From: Gnetum montanum
Taxonomy: Eukaryota > Streptophyta > Gnetopsida > Gnetales > Gnetaceae
Direction of reading: 5' to 3'
DNA length: 64,000 nucleotides
Assembly (NCBI GenBank): GCA_015680685.1
Contig: MNCI01010025.1
Span: 376,860-440,859 of the forward strand
The translations under genes were made by a program, and so were the position numbers. Positions 36,701 to 48,703 of the stretch are shown here, piece after piece. Position 1 is the first letter of the stretch. Every line of letters begins with the position of its first letter. The notes under the pieces were generated by a model. The model was not told the DNA's origin. It saw nothing but the letters and a program-made list of their open reading frames with translations, and did no database searches.

Positions 36701-37079
36701 TCAATGACATGGAAAAGGTTCATGCCATCATGACTTCCCCAACTAACCATCTCAGCGATGGCCCAAAGATGGCTCATCAACGGTTTGTAGTCTTGTGGCA
36801 GTTGTTGATCCTAGCCTATGTTGGGCCCCACTCCTTGTTGTTGGCTAGGATCCATACTTTGAGGTTGGCTAATTATGATCCCCTAGAACAACATTCGATT
36901 TTTTAGTGTCTTTTGATTACTCTTACTCCCATTTTTCATTAGATCTACAAGGATCTTAGTATAGCCACGTTGCATGATAACTCCCACAACCGACACCAAA
37001 GAGAATCTGCAAGTTCCCTTGATGTCACATCCTAATAATTCCCTCTTGGTCCATCCTTCTTCATTCTAGGTACAATGAA

Positions 37080-38110
37080 CAAAAAATTAATTTTAAGTTT
37101 TAAACTATCAAGAATATCACTGTACCCTCAAATAGAACCTTTTATTTGTAAAGTGGATAAGTGGGTGTAATGGGCTCACTATTCAAATAATTGATCACTC
37201 AAGACTCGATAACATAGAACACACCTCAACCAATGAGCCACATGAGTGTTTTATTCATGGAAAATATTACTTATAAAAACATAAAAAGACAAAAAGATGA
37301 AAAGCTAAAAAGCTAAAACAAGAAATTGACAAATGAAAAACTTGGAAAACAAAAATTGAAAAATTAAAGAAAATGAAAAAGTGGTTATTAATCCTACTTG
37401 TTATTTCAATGAGGGATATCCCCCATAACTAAATGGTTGAGCATGGAAAAGATTAAGAAATGGAGGATCCTTACATGTTGGAAGTATTGGAACTTGGTCA
37501 TACTTACCCCATCGAGGTTCACACACTTGATTGTAATAAGCATAGTGGGGAAATTTATGCAATGTAGTTCTTGGATAATGAGTTGACCCACTATGATATT
37601 TGGGACCATTAGATAGTATTCAAGGATTGGGATGATGCCTTCCATGGCTATGTTCATTGGGTCGTATTGTTGTTGGAGTGTGAGTTGGTAGCCCTAATGA
37701 AGTTACATGAGGTGTTGTGTTTGAAGGTAAGGGTGCATCATAGTGTGGGACTTGTGTTGAGTTGGAGGATGTAGTGACCTAAAAATTATGTTGTCCCTTC
37801 TTACAACCATGTTTAAAGAAGGGATGCTTTGGATGTCGAGGAGGCTTTTCACTACTGTTGGAAGTAGTAGCACAAGTAATGTTCGTGGGTTATTTCTGTG
37901 GTGTAAACACCTTAGGAATAGTTGGTGGCAATGTAGAAGGAGGAAAAGAATGAGAATGTTGAAAATTAGGAGTATAAGGTGCACAAGGTAGTGGTTGTGT
38001 TGGAGGCATGGGCTAATAGTATTGAGGAGAATGGTACTGTGGTGAGATAAAGTGTGTTGGCCCAGTTGGAGAAATAGGATGTTGAACCAAATAAGTGTTT
38101 AGGTTTAGAT
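37080..38110 (-). pseudogene. Proline-rich gag linker of A2, decayed
   Basis: On the minus strand this stretch is rich in P, T, H, N and Y codons, with strings such as HSFPPSTLPPTIP and SNSTQVPHYDAPLPS. It sits just after the zinc-knuckle region. A3 has a similar P/Y/Q-rich region after its gag (45540-45850). A1 lacks it. I take it as the gag-to-protease linker. A simple AAAACAAG-like stretch lies at 37265-37375. Confidence 0.45.
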
Positions 38111-38168
38111 GATATGAAGGGTGTCTCCAAATTAGTGCTGGTCTCCCACACGACTAGGATTGGTGCCA

Positions 38169-39180
38169 CTATGGCAAAACACAGTATCTCTGTATGAACT
38201 TTGGATGTAGTGTGTTTCCCCAATGCTCATATAAATGTAACAAGATTGGGCATTGGCCTTTGGGGTGATCATACAAGCATTTATTACATTCATACATATG
38301 ATTGGTAGTAGAGCTCTTATTTTCCTTATCCCTTCTTTCTGATTGTCTAATGTTTTTTCCTACTTCTTGGGTTGTCAAAACTCTATCTCCAATAATGTTG
38401 ATAAATTCTCCACACTTTTGATATGTCCATTTCAACATCTTATTGATCTTTTCCTTGACTTATTCTAATGTTTGTTGTGTTGGCAAAGATGATGTTTCCA
38501 CCTTGAGATTGGTTGATTTCTTCTTTTTATGATCATGGACCTTTGTTAAGTTGAGTTTTTGGTCCTGTTCATGTTTTTCAACACTCTCCCATCGAGCCAT
38601 TTCTCCTTCTTATTTTGCTACCTGCTTAATAAGCTCTTGGACTTGATGGGTTCATAGTTCATATAGTTGACCTTGGGCATACATTCCTAAGGTCTCTCTT
38701 GTTTCATTACGTAGCTCATCAATGATATGGTACACTAGCCTTTCCTAGGAAAACCCATGACCTGTATAGTTATTTAACAGTCATAATATCTTTCTAAGGC
38801 CATGTCCGAGGGTTCATGTTATGCTTGTTTCCATCCTTGGATTTGTTTCCTCAAGGCTAACACTCTTGCGTAGGTTTGATATTTTTTTAAAGACTTCTAC
38901 CATTGTTTACCAATGTAGTATTGAATTTGGTTTTAACGATCTATACCATACTTTTGCTTGGTCAATGAGTGTCATGGGAAAGAGCTTAATTTTTTTCTAA
39001 CCATTATCAATGTTATTCCATGTGCAGGCATTGTAGAAGGCTTGTAAATTTTGATGTATATCTAAGTCATAGCCTCTTGAAAAATGGGAAAAAATTTTTA
39101 AATTGAACCTGGGTAAATGGCTCTCTTTATGATGCCTACATGAGATTCGAAAGGCCTCTTGTATTTGCATTAAGCTTGTA
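38169..39180 (-). pseudogene. gag of A2, decayed
   Basis: It matches the gag of A1 nearly word for word at the DNA level. The zinc-knuckle-like region (38438-38169) reads CNKCLYDHPKGQCP. Farther upstream on the minus strand it includes the counterpart of the A1 gag core but with extra frameshifts. Non-functional. Confidence 0.7.
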
Positions 39181-39496
39181 GTGGCCAGTAGGGTTTCATC
39201 ACCATTGGGTAAGTTATGCTTTCATGTCTTGTGATGATGTTGTTTTTATTCATGTTTATAAGAAACCCCCACTTCAGGTTGTATACTCCAATCTTCATCA
39301 TCATATAGTTCATTGGTTCTCCAATGAACTTCCTCACTAAGTGTGGCATTATTATAGTCTTGTAGGAGAGGCATGATTATGAAGCTGTGTGTGAATTCGT
39401 ATGGAACTTTTTATAATTAATTCTTCTTAAAAGACATATTGTCAATTCCTATACAGTGACATTGTATGATATAACTAATCTAGGTAACTAGCACCA

Positions 39497-39515
39497 TCCC
39501 TAGCAACGATGCCAA
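39497..39515 (-). promoter_or_regulatory. Primer-binding site of A2
   Basis: The minus strand reads TTGGCATCGTTGCTAGGGA directly after the LTR end. It differs at three positions from the TGGCGCCGTTGCCGGGGA site, complementary to aspartate tRNA, that is typical of Athila elements. Confidence 0.75.
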
Positions 39516-40291
39516 TGATGAGTGGTGAGGTACCCCTACACTCAACCATATGAATATGAGCATTACATGTGCAATCTGGTTGAACTCTGCAGATGGACTA
39601 GTTGTAGCATCTAGATAGTTAGGTCACAATTTGCTGTCTTCCCACTTGGACTAGTATTAGCTTTGTCATGTATCGTTTAGTCCAGAGTGAGGTGTATGAT
39701 GGGTTTCTAATCTAATGCTACTCCTGAAGGCAATGGAAAGTAATATTATCTAAGCTAGGAGAGAGATGGTAAGAGAATCTAATCTAGCATAAGTGCGATG
39801 AGCATCCATTCCTTGATTATCTATACACATCTTGGACTTTGTGCATGACTACCATTGGGATTACCAAGTGCAGTTCCTAGGTACGCTACTGGGTTACCAA
39901 GTAGTCACACTTAAAGTGAACGGATCTTTATTTGAGCAAATTGTACCTAAGCACTGGTTTAGGGTGTGTGTAGCAAGTGGGAACAGATACTAGTGCTAGG
40001 ACAATTAGAACTTAGTTAGTGAATAGTTAATGAAAGTTAGTCACTTAGTTCTCTTTACCTTCCCCTATTAGCATAAGACATTAAAAAGATAAAAGACATA
40101 AAAATCATATACCTTAATCTTACTTAATCATACAATCGTGAAAATACAAGTAAGTTTGGGAAAACAACAATTGATTAACCTTAAGTGTTCCATTAAGGTG
40201 CATAACCACTTAGTCCTTGGAGTTCGACCGGATCGCACGTGAGATGCTCGTATTCATATGGTTGAGTGTAGGGATACCTCACCACTCATCA
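39516..40291. repeat. Head-to-head LTR fusion
   Basis: 39516 to about 39913 is the start of the A2 5' LTR, lying in minus orientation. From about 39914 the sequence becomes a plus-strand LTR of the A3 type (AGTGAACGGATCTTTATT compares with 42521) ending CACTCATCA at 40291. The two ends are therefore an inverted repeat of about 90 bases (TGATGAGTGG and CCACTCATCA). The plus fragment also lacks the repeated middle present in the A3 LTRs. Confidence 0.7.
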
Positions 40292-40865
40292 TACATTGTA
40301 GTAGATAGGGTACTACGCTACAATAAACATGGTGCTATGCTATGTAGTGTAAAAGGGTGCTACACTATAATAGATAGGGTGGTACAATACCTAGCATGAT
40401 AGGGTGCTACGCTATAGTAGACATGGTGCTATACTATGCAGCATAAGAGGGTGCTACACTATGCAGCGTGACAGGGTGCTATGCTGTAGTAGATAGGATG
40501 CTACGCTACATAGCATACCGGGGTGCTATGCTATAGTAGACATGGTGCTCTTCTACACAACGTAACAAGGTGCTACACTACGTAGTGTAATAGGGTGCTA
40601 CGCTGCAATAGACATGGTTCTATGTTATGCAATGTAACAAGGTGCTATGCTACAATAGATAGGATGTTATGCTACACAATGTGATAGGGTGCTATGCTAC
40701 ACAGCGCAATAGAGTGCTACGCTACGCAACATGATAGGATGCTATGTTGCAGCAGACAGGGTGCTATACTACAATAGACATGATGCTATGCTAGGTAGAG
40801 TAATGGGGTGCTACGCTACAGTAGCCATGGTGCTACGCTACACAACATAACAAGGTGTTATGTGA
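40292..40865. repeat. GTGCTACGC tandem array in the W2 3' LTR
   Basis: About 23 units of two sizes. The 22-base unit is GGTGCTACGCTAC followed by AGTAGACAT. The 25-base unit is GGTGCTACGCTAC followed by GCAGCGTAACAG. They alternate, with occasional repeats of the longer one. The longer unit contains TACGCT-ACGC-AGCGTA, a perfect 6-base stem with a 4-base loop. Most variation is CG to TG or CA, as expected of methylated DNA. Confidence 0.85.
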
Positions 40866-41033
40866 ATTTGGAGAAAGTGCCAGCATTCTAACACTTAGAA
40901 GAATTTTGCAAATCTAGCAATTGGAGCTTACTACACTTAACACTTGAAAAAATATGGGCAAAGTTCCACCATTTTGACACTTAGTCATATTTGTAGTCAT
41001 GATGCTGAGACCTAAGATTTTGTGGTGTTTCAA
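40866..41033 (-). repeat. Conserved start of the W2 3' LTR
   Basis: On the minus strand it starts TGAAACACCACAAAATCT at 41033 and is closely similar to 56024-55857. It is preceded (plus 41034-41055) by a purine-rich AACAAAGAGGAG on the minus strand, a likely polypurine tract. Confidence 0.65.
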
Positions 41034-42347
41034 TGGCTCCTCTTTGTTAACATATGGAGAAGTGACCCAAGAGACATTGACAAAGAATTACAAAACACCA
41101 CAACATACATGTCACCAACATTACTCGTTGGCACAAGATCAAATGTCATTTTACTATGCTCAAGAGTGATATGGGAATAAGGTTATGCTAAGTGACAATG
41201 TGGTATAGGAAATTCTAGAAAGATAAAATTTGAGCTATGGGAATGAAATGCAAATAGTGAATCATGGTGTAAGATACAAATTTAGCATGGCTGACAGTGA
41301 CCATGGCATGAAGTGGTTTGCCCCTAAAATGATGATCTCTCATCAGAGTGCTTATGAGAGCATTATAGTCAATCCAAGGATGGGCCAATTGCGAAGCTAC
41401 AACATTGTCAATTTTCTTGGGGATGTTTTTCCCCATTGTTTTTTTTTGTAAGGTAAACCTTTGTTGGGTTCAGCTTACTACTGAATGTTAGTTGCAAGTT
41501 GGCCATCGAGTAGATGGGCTTTTCTTTGATGCAAGCACATTGCATCTGTAAGACAAGTGTTTCCTCCCTGAGATGAGTTATGTTACATCCATTTAGGGCT
41601 TTGACTAGCCCACAAAGGCTCCCCATGGGATGAGGTGCATTATGTCTATCATGAGTTTAGCGGTTGATGTGAAGAGAATGCCATGTGTGTCACAGTGCAT
41701 ATGCATCAAAGGGACACAAAATTATGAGTATGCATAGGATGAGAGGATATTGGGATGAAGGAGTGGATGTGCGAAGGATATAAAAAGAATGAGGGGAATG
41801 TGCACTCTTGAATGGCTTAACTAGTCCAATCATGCACATCAAAGTAATGTGGTGACTTACTGCTATGATGAGATACACCTTTGCATAAATGCCTCCAAGG
41901 ATTCGTCCTACTAACATAACTTCAAGAAGACAAGAAAACCACACAACATGAAATCCCAGTGTAAATAACAAATGTGAAGATGTTGCAAGTGCTAGATGTG
42001 AAGATGCTGTGAATGTGTCAAATGTTGTGGTAGTTGCACGTGCTCAGGAAGCCAGTGAAAGTGCCAACATGATGATGTTGTGAGTCTTATAAAGGCCACA
42101 CTAATGGAAAGTGCTCCAAAAGATCACCAGAATGGTGGGAGCTGATGATGCTATGAGTGCTCCCAAGGCTTTCACCAATGACAAGTGGTCGAATCAGATC
42201 AGCAACATGCCAGTTTAAAGTCCTGGTAGACTATGAACATAGTTTAAGATCCTAGTAGACCGTTATGTGCTAGTTTATAGTCCTAGTAGACTATTGGATG
42301 TTAGTTTAATCTCATAGCAAATAATGGATGTTGTGCTAGTTTAACGT
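41034..42347 (-). other. 3' interior of W2, no recognised domain
   Basis: This lies between the polypurine tract of W2 and the A3 insertion point. Open frames at 41230-41451 and 41690-41971 show no family motif. Short repeats such as GCTAGTTTA and TCCTAGTAGAC recur near 42210-42345, and GCCAGTTTAACATCATGAC recurs beyond A3 at about 49800-49860. This ties the two sides together as one interrupted element. Confidence 0.45.
42343..42347. repeat. Target-site duplication of A3, left copy (AACGT)
   Basis: AACGT abuts the left LTR. AAAGT at 49764-49768 abuts the right LTR, a 4 of 5 match. Confidence 0.6.
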
Positions 42348-43397
42348 TGATGAGACACAATATGCACAAGCTGCGATATCACAGTCCACTGCCAAATCTA
42401 TAAATAAGAGGTGGCACTCCCTTCATTTCCCATCCTGGCTAGAAGTAGCGAAGCTCTAGTAGTTTGATCACTCCAAAGATAGATTAATTTCCCATGTGCC
42501 CACAGTAGGAGTCCTAGAGTGAATGGCTCTTTATTCGAGCAACATTGTACCTGAACACAAGTTGTGTATGGAAATAAAGACAAAATTGATTGGATAAACC
42601 TTGTAGTGCATGGATAGGATTTTATTTATTCTTATTTATTGCTTTCCTATAATGTGGTACGAGTACAACTTGATTACAAGCATATAAGGATGTGTACCGC
42701 TAGTCAAGAAATCAGCTGCTCGTTGCATGCGGTATGAGTACGACTTGATTACGAGCATTGTGACTACCTGGTAACCCAGTAGCATATTCCAGGATCTATG
42801 CTTGGTAATCCTAGTGGTAGTCCCAGTGTGTACAGCTAGTCAAGGAATCGGCTGCTCATTGCACTTAGGCTAGTTAGGTTCTCTCACCCTTATCTCCTAG
42901 AACGTGGGATAAGTACGACTTGAATACGAGCACCTACGGGTGTGTACGGCTAGTCAAGGAATTGGCTACTTATCACACTTAGGCTAGTTAAGTGCCTCAG
43001 TATGACCACTTTGAGCACATGCATTACGTGTGGTGATCCTAGTAACAATTAGCGTTGGGTAGCCACAGTTGCATCGATTCAGGGTGTATATGGTAAGTGG
43101 GAATGGATGCTAACGCTAGTTAATTTAGACTTAGGACATTAGTTAGAGTTAGTTAGTGTTCTCAACCCTTCACCCTTTAGCATAGGAGATAAACCTGAAA
43201 AGACCAAAAAAATCATATACCTTGGACTTACTTAACCATACACCGTGACAACAACAAGTATGTCTGGAAAGACAACGAATGATTAACCCCAAGTGTTCCA
43301 TGGGGCGTTTACGCATTTAGTCTGTGGAGTTCGACCAGATCACATGTGCGATGCTCATTTCATATAGTTGAGTGTAGGGGTACCTCACCACTCATCA
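42348..43397 (+). repeat. 5' LTR of A3 (1050 bp)
   Basis: It runs from TGATGAGACAC to CCACTCATCA. The TATA box is at 42398-42408, only about 51 bases in. The middle (about 42655-43000) holds three partial copies of a unit containing GTGTGTACGGCTAGTCAAGG, GCTGCTC and GAGTACGACTTGATTACGAG, so this LTR grew by internal duplication. A related shorter version lies at 39914-40291. Confidence 0.85.
42398..42408 (+). promoter_or_regulatory. TATA box of the A3 5' LTR
   Basis: CTATAAATAAG is followed by AGGTGG. The identical box sits at 48764-48774 in the other LTR, again 51 bases from the LTR start. Just upstream, GCACAAGCTGCGATATCA is what remains of the palindrome seen in A1 and A2. Confidence 0.7.
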
Positions 43398-43398
43398 T

Positions 43399-43416
43399 TG
43401 GCACCATTGTCAGGGA
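43399..43416 (+). promoter_or_regulatory. Primer-binding site of A3
   Basis: TGGCACCATTGTCAGGGA lies one base after the LTR. Compared with TGGCGCCGTTGCCGGGGA (complement of aspartate tRNA), four positions differ. All are C-to-T or G-to-A changes at CpG or CCG context, as expected from methylation damage. Confidence 0.8.
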
Positions 43417-43519
43417 CTAAGTGTTTTGATGCCAATTAGGACATTAGGAAATCTTTCACATCATTGTGAGCCTTAACAAACCTTTGGGTTAATTAGTTAA
43501 ATAAGAACATATATAACGA

Positions 43520-45516
43520 TGGAAAGCACAACAAAAAAATGGCTTCTTCTCATAAGGTTAACTCACCTAGGAATAACATATAAGATAGTCGGCAACATAT
43601 ACATAACCTAGACCAACTAAGTCCTAAACAATATAGGATAGTTTATACTCATCCCGATGAGTATATTCCTGATTACACTTTTATCCTCCATCAGGATGAA
43701 CAGTTGTGCTAGAGAGATTTGTTTGGTAACATAGTTTTACCACTAGATCGATTTGTTCCAAACATGCTCTTTTGTGCCTTAGCACAGATTGCCATGCAGG
43801 ACTTATTCACTAAATACGTTGCTAGAGAATATGATATAAGGGATTATCATCCCACCACTTTGTAACGTATGAGGGACGAAAGGCAGGAGAGCCAACACTC
43901 ATTGTTGAAGGGCAAGGTCCCCCATGTCCTTAGCAAAATAGGAGACGAGGAACCCCTCATAATGAGTTTCTTAGGAAATGATGTTCCTCCTCCTCACAAT
44001 GGTGACGAGGTTAGGAATCAAAGCCTTCGATCAACTGTACATGCTGTGGGCTTTGATCCCCGTGAACACCAACTATTGACGGTAGGAACAACCACTCACA
44101 CTAAGGATAGACACTTAGATCATTACAATGATCGGGTCCAAAGTAGCTGAAGAGAAGGTAACAAACATCGCCATGGTGATGGATCCCCTTCCTCTTCTCC
44201 TTCATCTCACCATTCACACTCTCCTTCCACATCTAGGTGCAGCCATCATGAGCACAATGGAGAGGGTAAAACTAAGGGAGATGAAAGACCTTGATAGGAA
44301 GGTCAGGAGTTAGGACAAGGGCAAGAACGTAGGGAGAGTAGGGAACCACCACGAAGACATCACATACGTCATGACAGAGATGATCATGATGAACCCCTAC
44401 CCACAACCCGAAGCATGCTAGACATCACAAAGGTAGTTAGGATTCCCACAAGGCATTTAAAGGATAGTTGGATCAAGCATTTGGACATAAAATAATATCC
44501 CACGTTTTGAAGGGGGATACAACGCTGATCCTCAACATCATTTACAGGCATTCCATGATGCCTATGCCTTGAAAAATATAGATAATGAGTGGCCGAAGCT
44601 TAAGTTGTTCCCAAGGACACTCACCAAAGAAGCAGAGAGCTGGTATCGATCCTTAGAATTGGAAACCATCAGGAGGTGGAGTACGATGCTCGAACTGTTC
44701 AACAACAAATATCAGACATACTCTAGAGTGTCCAATTTGCGTAAGCAGATCCAAGGCTAAAAACAAGGTGCTTATGAACCCTTGAATGCTTCCATGGCCT
44801 ATTACTATACACTACTACATCGTTGTCCAGGCCATGGGTACGCTAAGCGGGATCAACTACGTGACATCATGGATGGCCTAAGGAATGAAATGAGAAGAAC
44901 TCTTGGGACTTATGCCCAAGGGAGACTTTTCCAACATAGAGCCCATGAAGTTGAAAGTTTGTTTGAACAAGTAGTACAAGAAGAGGGTGAGCTACGTAAG
45001 AGGGAAAGTGCAGAAGAATACAACTATGATCCCTCCCTTCGCAAGAAGGGAGTGAAATTCTACGATGAGGAGGATGAGTCACCACTCGAAGATTTGGTGA
45101 ATCGAAAAACCGTGCTGATCCAAAAGTTAACAACTGAAGTATTGGCTAAGGTAGTCCAAATGTTAGATTCCTTGGACTCAAGAATAGAAATAGTCTTTAA
45201 AATAATAGAAGAGTCTAAGGTAGAACAAAGTAGTGACAAAGGCAAAACCAAGCAAAGAAACTTAAGCCCTGCACATAACAAGGGTAAGGGAAAAATTCCT
45301 ATCTCCGATGAGGCTATGAATTCTAACATAGATGATGATGGTGGATGTAAGGTCTGCTACTATGACCATCATAAGGGATGTTTCCCAATTATCTCACATT
45401 TGCAGAAGTCTAGGGTGTATGCGTTAAATCCAAGACTTAATCAATGGCAAACACCCCGAAGGTTACCTTATCCACAAGGTAACCCGAGGCAGTTCCACCA
45501 ACCCTTAACATATTAG
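43520..45516 (+). pseudogene. gag of A3, decayed
   Basis: The N-terminal region (about 43870-44460) includes a Ser/His/Arg-rich stretch (HHSHSPSTSRCSHHEHNG) that could bind RNA. The gag core at 44500-45000 contains YALKNIDNEWPKLKLFPR, EAESWYRSLELETIRRW, NNKYQTYSRVSNLRKQIQG and HRCPGHGYAKRDQLRDIMDG. Open frames at 44569-44760 and 44782-45516 are separated by one stop (CAAGGCTAA), probably once tryptophan. A zinc-knuckle-like CKVCYYDHHKGCFP follows near 45345. A P/Y/Q-rich linker runs from 45540 to 45850. It is the best-preserved gag in the window but is not intact. Confidence 0.8.
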
Positions 45517-46074
45517 CCAAGTGGAATGCCTCTATAGCCTATTGGACAACATCAATAGTGGAAACACCCAAAGTCATGGGGGATGCCACCACCAACACAT
45601 CAGTACCCTTACTGGCAGCCCGATCCTTATGATTATTATGTGCAGCAGCTAGTTTCTCCAAGTGACTCTATGGGTCACACTACTCCCCAATGTCACTACC
45701 ATGTTTGGGAGTACTTCAGGAAGACTCCTTCTCCTTTGGGAGATATCTCACATTCAGCCCATCCTCTAACTCCACCCGCACCTCTTCCACCTATAGTTCC
45801 CATACAACCTATTCCAACAATGCAGGAGGAATTACCTACCCAACCGCAGTAATGTAATGCCACGAGAGCTGTAGATATTCAGCATGTAAATATCCAATCG
45901 GGTACTGGTTCTGAAAACTATACAAAGAAAAGACCCTTCTTCAAAACTAGGAGCCTAGACAAACTCTTTCAACAACAAGCGGTTGGGCACATATATAGGC
46001 CTCTAACCACTAACGCTTTGGAGAACCCTTTAGTCCAACAGCTAAGTACGCAAACAATTATGTTGACACATACC

Positions 46075-46517
46075 ATAACTGACTGGATAAAGGTAGGCCA
46101 CCTTCCCAGGAAACTATTGGACCTTGGAAACCCCTTAATTCATTTACAGATCACCGGAAATAAACCACATAGGGCTCTTCTTGACTTAGGTTCCGGAGTC
46201 AACTTCATTTCACAAAAGATGTATCATGCCTAGAACCTGCCCTAACTTAAGAAGAGCAACATTTAACTAGAGCTAGTAGACCAGTCCATCACCATTCCCT
46301 TGGGATTGGTGGAGGATGTTAATACCACTGTGTGTGGTTGGTCCTACCCAGCTGACTTTCTGGTGATCAAAGTAAACAAAAATGAAGGGGACTTCCCAAT
46401 TATAATGGAAAGGGCATGGCTAAGTACTGTAGATGCGTACCTAGGAATCCATGATCTTTCCTTGGAAATCTCTAAGGTAAACATATGTAGAAATATCGAG
46501 AAGAGGAAAATTCCATG
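46075..46517 (+). pseudogene. Aspartic protease of A3, decayed
   Basis: This enzyme would cut the gag polyprotein. RALLDLGSGVNFISQKMY at about 46170-46225 is the retropepsin active site, with DLG in place of the more common D[TS]G. Athila proteases often read LLDLGAS. It is followed by ELVDQSITIPLGLVEDV, then WSYPADFLVI and FPIIMERAWLSTVDAYLGIH, the family's flap and ILGRPFL-like strand. A stop and a frameshift separate the parts. Confidence 0.75.
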
Positions 46518-46599
46518 AATCACATATAGTGACTCATCAGGTGATGACATGGAGGGATGTTCATCTCCTCCATGCAATAGGTGTGCCCTTGAAACTCTG

Positions 46600-48700
46600 C
46601 AACAAATATGCTTGTATGTAGCAACCACACAAGAAGTAGTATACACCCCGTGGTTGACAGCTACTTGTAGGATCAGAAAAACATGCATGGAACAAACTAA
46701 GGAAACTCATGCTAACAATGAAAGCATATATATATTGGAACATGAACGTCGCCAACTTCCACCCTTGAATCTAAGATCATCAATTGGGAGAAGTTGGGCA
46801 CTTCTTAGAAATTCAAATAGATGCTCACTATTTTGGATCTCTCCCTTACAACTAAGTCATGGGGGAGATGGCCACCTATGCTAACCATATGGGGCTCTCA
46901 GTTCTTTTAAGTTTTTTTTCTACACATTTTTTTTTACAAATTTCTTTAACTTTTCTAAGTTTTTGTTTTACAACTTTCTTTAACTTTTATAGTTTTTGTT
47001 TTACAACATTGTTACACTTTTCCATTTTTTATGTGAGTGTGTGTGTGTATACACTTTCTAAGTTTGTCCCATAATAAGTGTTCGGACTGATGGTATGAAC
47101 TATTTTCATATTGATTGCTAATGTTTGGCTTTTACCTTTAAGTTACAATGTTGATACTAAGGTATGTTCCTTTTNNNNNNNNNNNNNNNNNNNNAAGGAC
47201 TCAAGGATTGCAAAGGGTGTGAGTTCAAGGGAACTTGATGCTTTTGTGTTGGTCATTCTCTTGGGTGCTTGGATATTTCTTCTTGACTTTTCTTACCATT
47301 CTGATGTTACCCAATTATCGAAAGCTAAGACAATAAAAATAAGAAGTCTTTGCATGGTGTGGTTCTCACGCATAAAAACACAAAACAAAAAAAATAAAAA
47401 ATAAATAAAAAGAAGAAGTGAGAATTCAAAGCACACCCCTTAGAAGAAATAAACTTTGGGCTCCAAGCACTGGTTATGGAACCAAAAGTGTTCCCTCTAA
47501 CTAAGGCCCTTCTCGCTTTCCATTGCCTCCTCTGTTTCATAGGAATGGTGGTGGTGCTTTGGAGATGCATCCTCATCATCCAAGTAGATGGTTTAACCAA
47601 ATGCATTGATGCGAAGTCATTGGAAGTGGTTGGTTTAAGGCTAGAGTTAGAATGAGACTTTCCAAGTCACATTAATCATAAAACACACGAGGGCTTGTCC
47701 ACCACCTTTTTCTTGAGATTCCATTCTCTTCTCTCCTCTCCATCCTTCTCTCCATTATTCACCTCATTGCCAGTTGTATCATTAGTGTATATATTTTGAT
47801 TGATGCATTGTTTTCTTTTCGGTAAATTCTTACAATTAAGACTTTAACTATTATTCCAAAAGACATTCCCAGAGCCTACAGACTCTCTGAATGTGGGTCT
47901 GTCAAGGCATTAAAGGCATACACCTACTTTGGAGAGGATCCACTGACATTCCTATTTGGAGAATTAGTTAACTTCTTTTCCTTAACATTTTGCAATTAAT
48001 TATTATTTTGTTCATTACCATCTTAACATCTACTTCATTAATGTTTTCACTTGTCCCTTTTTATCTATCTTTCTTACTCCTTTCCCTTCTTCATTCTAAC
48101 GCTACCAAAGGTTCGCGATTAGTCATGGGGGTACAGGGCCTGCTTTTTTCTATTTTCTCCTAGCCCTAAAATTTTTGATTTTCTTCATAACCCCTACACC
48201 TTCGATAGTCATTAGTAACATCTTCCCAGGTCCATATTAGCCATACCACAACCTAGCCAATGGACTTACACCGAAGCAAGGTATTAATTACTTAATGATT
48301 CAATTACCCTTGCTAATGTATGGTTGTGTTGTGTGTGTAGATGGTGATTAAATAAACAATGGACTAGATCTGGAGCTGGAGCAAACACTTGGAATGGAGA
48401 AGCATTGAAGTAGCTATGCAAGGAGCAAGCTCGATGGTGTGCTTATGGACGGACAACAAAAAGCACAATCTTGGCGTTGGTAGCAGCAACACTTCTTTCT
48501 ATCTCTCTCTTTCTCTCAAGCTGCCAACAAAGGCCTGATGTCATTGTAATAAGGTTTTTACCTTTGTTGTCATGAACACCAATTTTGTCAAGTCTTGTAA
48601 TAATGATCCATTCACATGTCATCCCATTAGTTCCATTCCTCTCAATAATTCCATACCTACCTGATATTATTGTAAGGACCTCGAGGACAAGTTTTCATTC
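46600..48700 (+). other. 3' interior of A3, non-coding
   Basis: Beyond the protease I find no enzyme domain. It holds a T-rich tract (46900-47030), a short GT repeat at about 47036, a 20-base N gap (47175-47194) and A-rich sequence (47380-47410). It corresponds in position to the second-ORF region of A1 but shows no similarity I can see. It ends with the polypurine tract at 48704-48713. Confidence 0.5.
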
Positions 48701-48703
48701 AGT

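Larger units (their letters stand above)
34085..39913 (-). mobile_element. A2: Athila-like element, internally deleted, right end recombined
   Basis: The minus-strand 3' LTR is 34085-34911, followed by the coiled-coil ORF remnant, gag and PBS, and a 5' LTR beginning at 39516. That LTR runs only about 400 bp before joining a plus-strand LTR fragment. Relative to A1 it lacks the 3530-5930 segment (the N-terminal half of the second ORF). It has about 1 kb (37075-38110) absent from A1. The flanks are CCAAG on the left and TACAT beyond the fused fragment at 40292, so no duplication matches. Confidence 0.75.

Noticed and set aside
40292-40865. Regularly spaced repeats that recall a CRISPR array
   Set aside because: There are no unique spacers, the units are contiguous, the context is a plant LTR, and the variation is CpG decay.
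44867-45329. Minus-strand frames of 88-89 codons
   Set aside because: They are antisense to the A3 gag, which has clear domain motifs.
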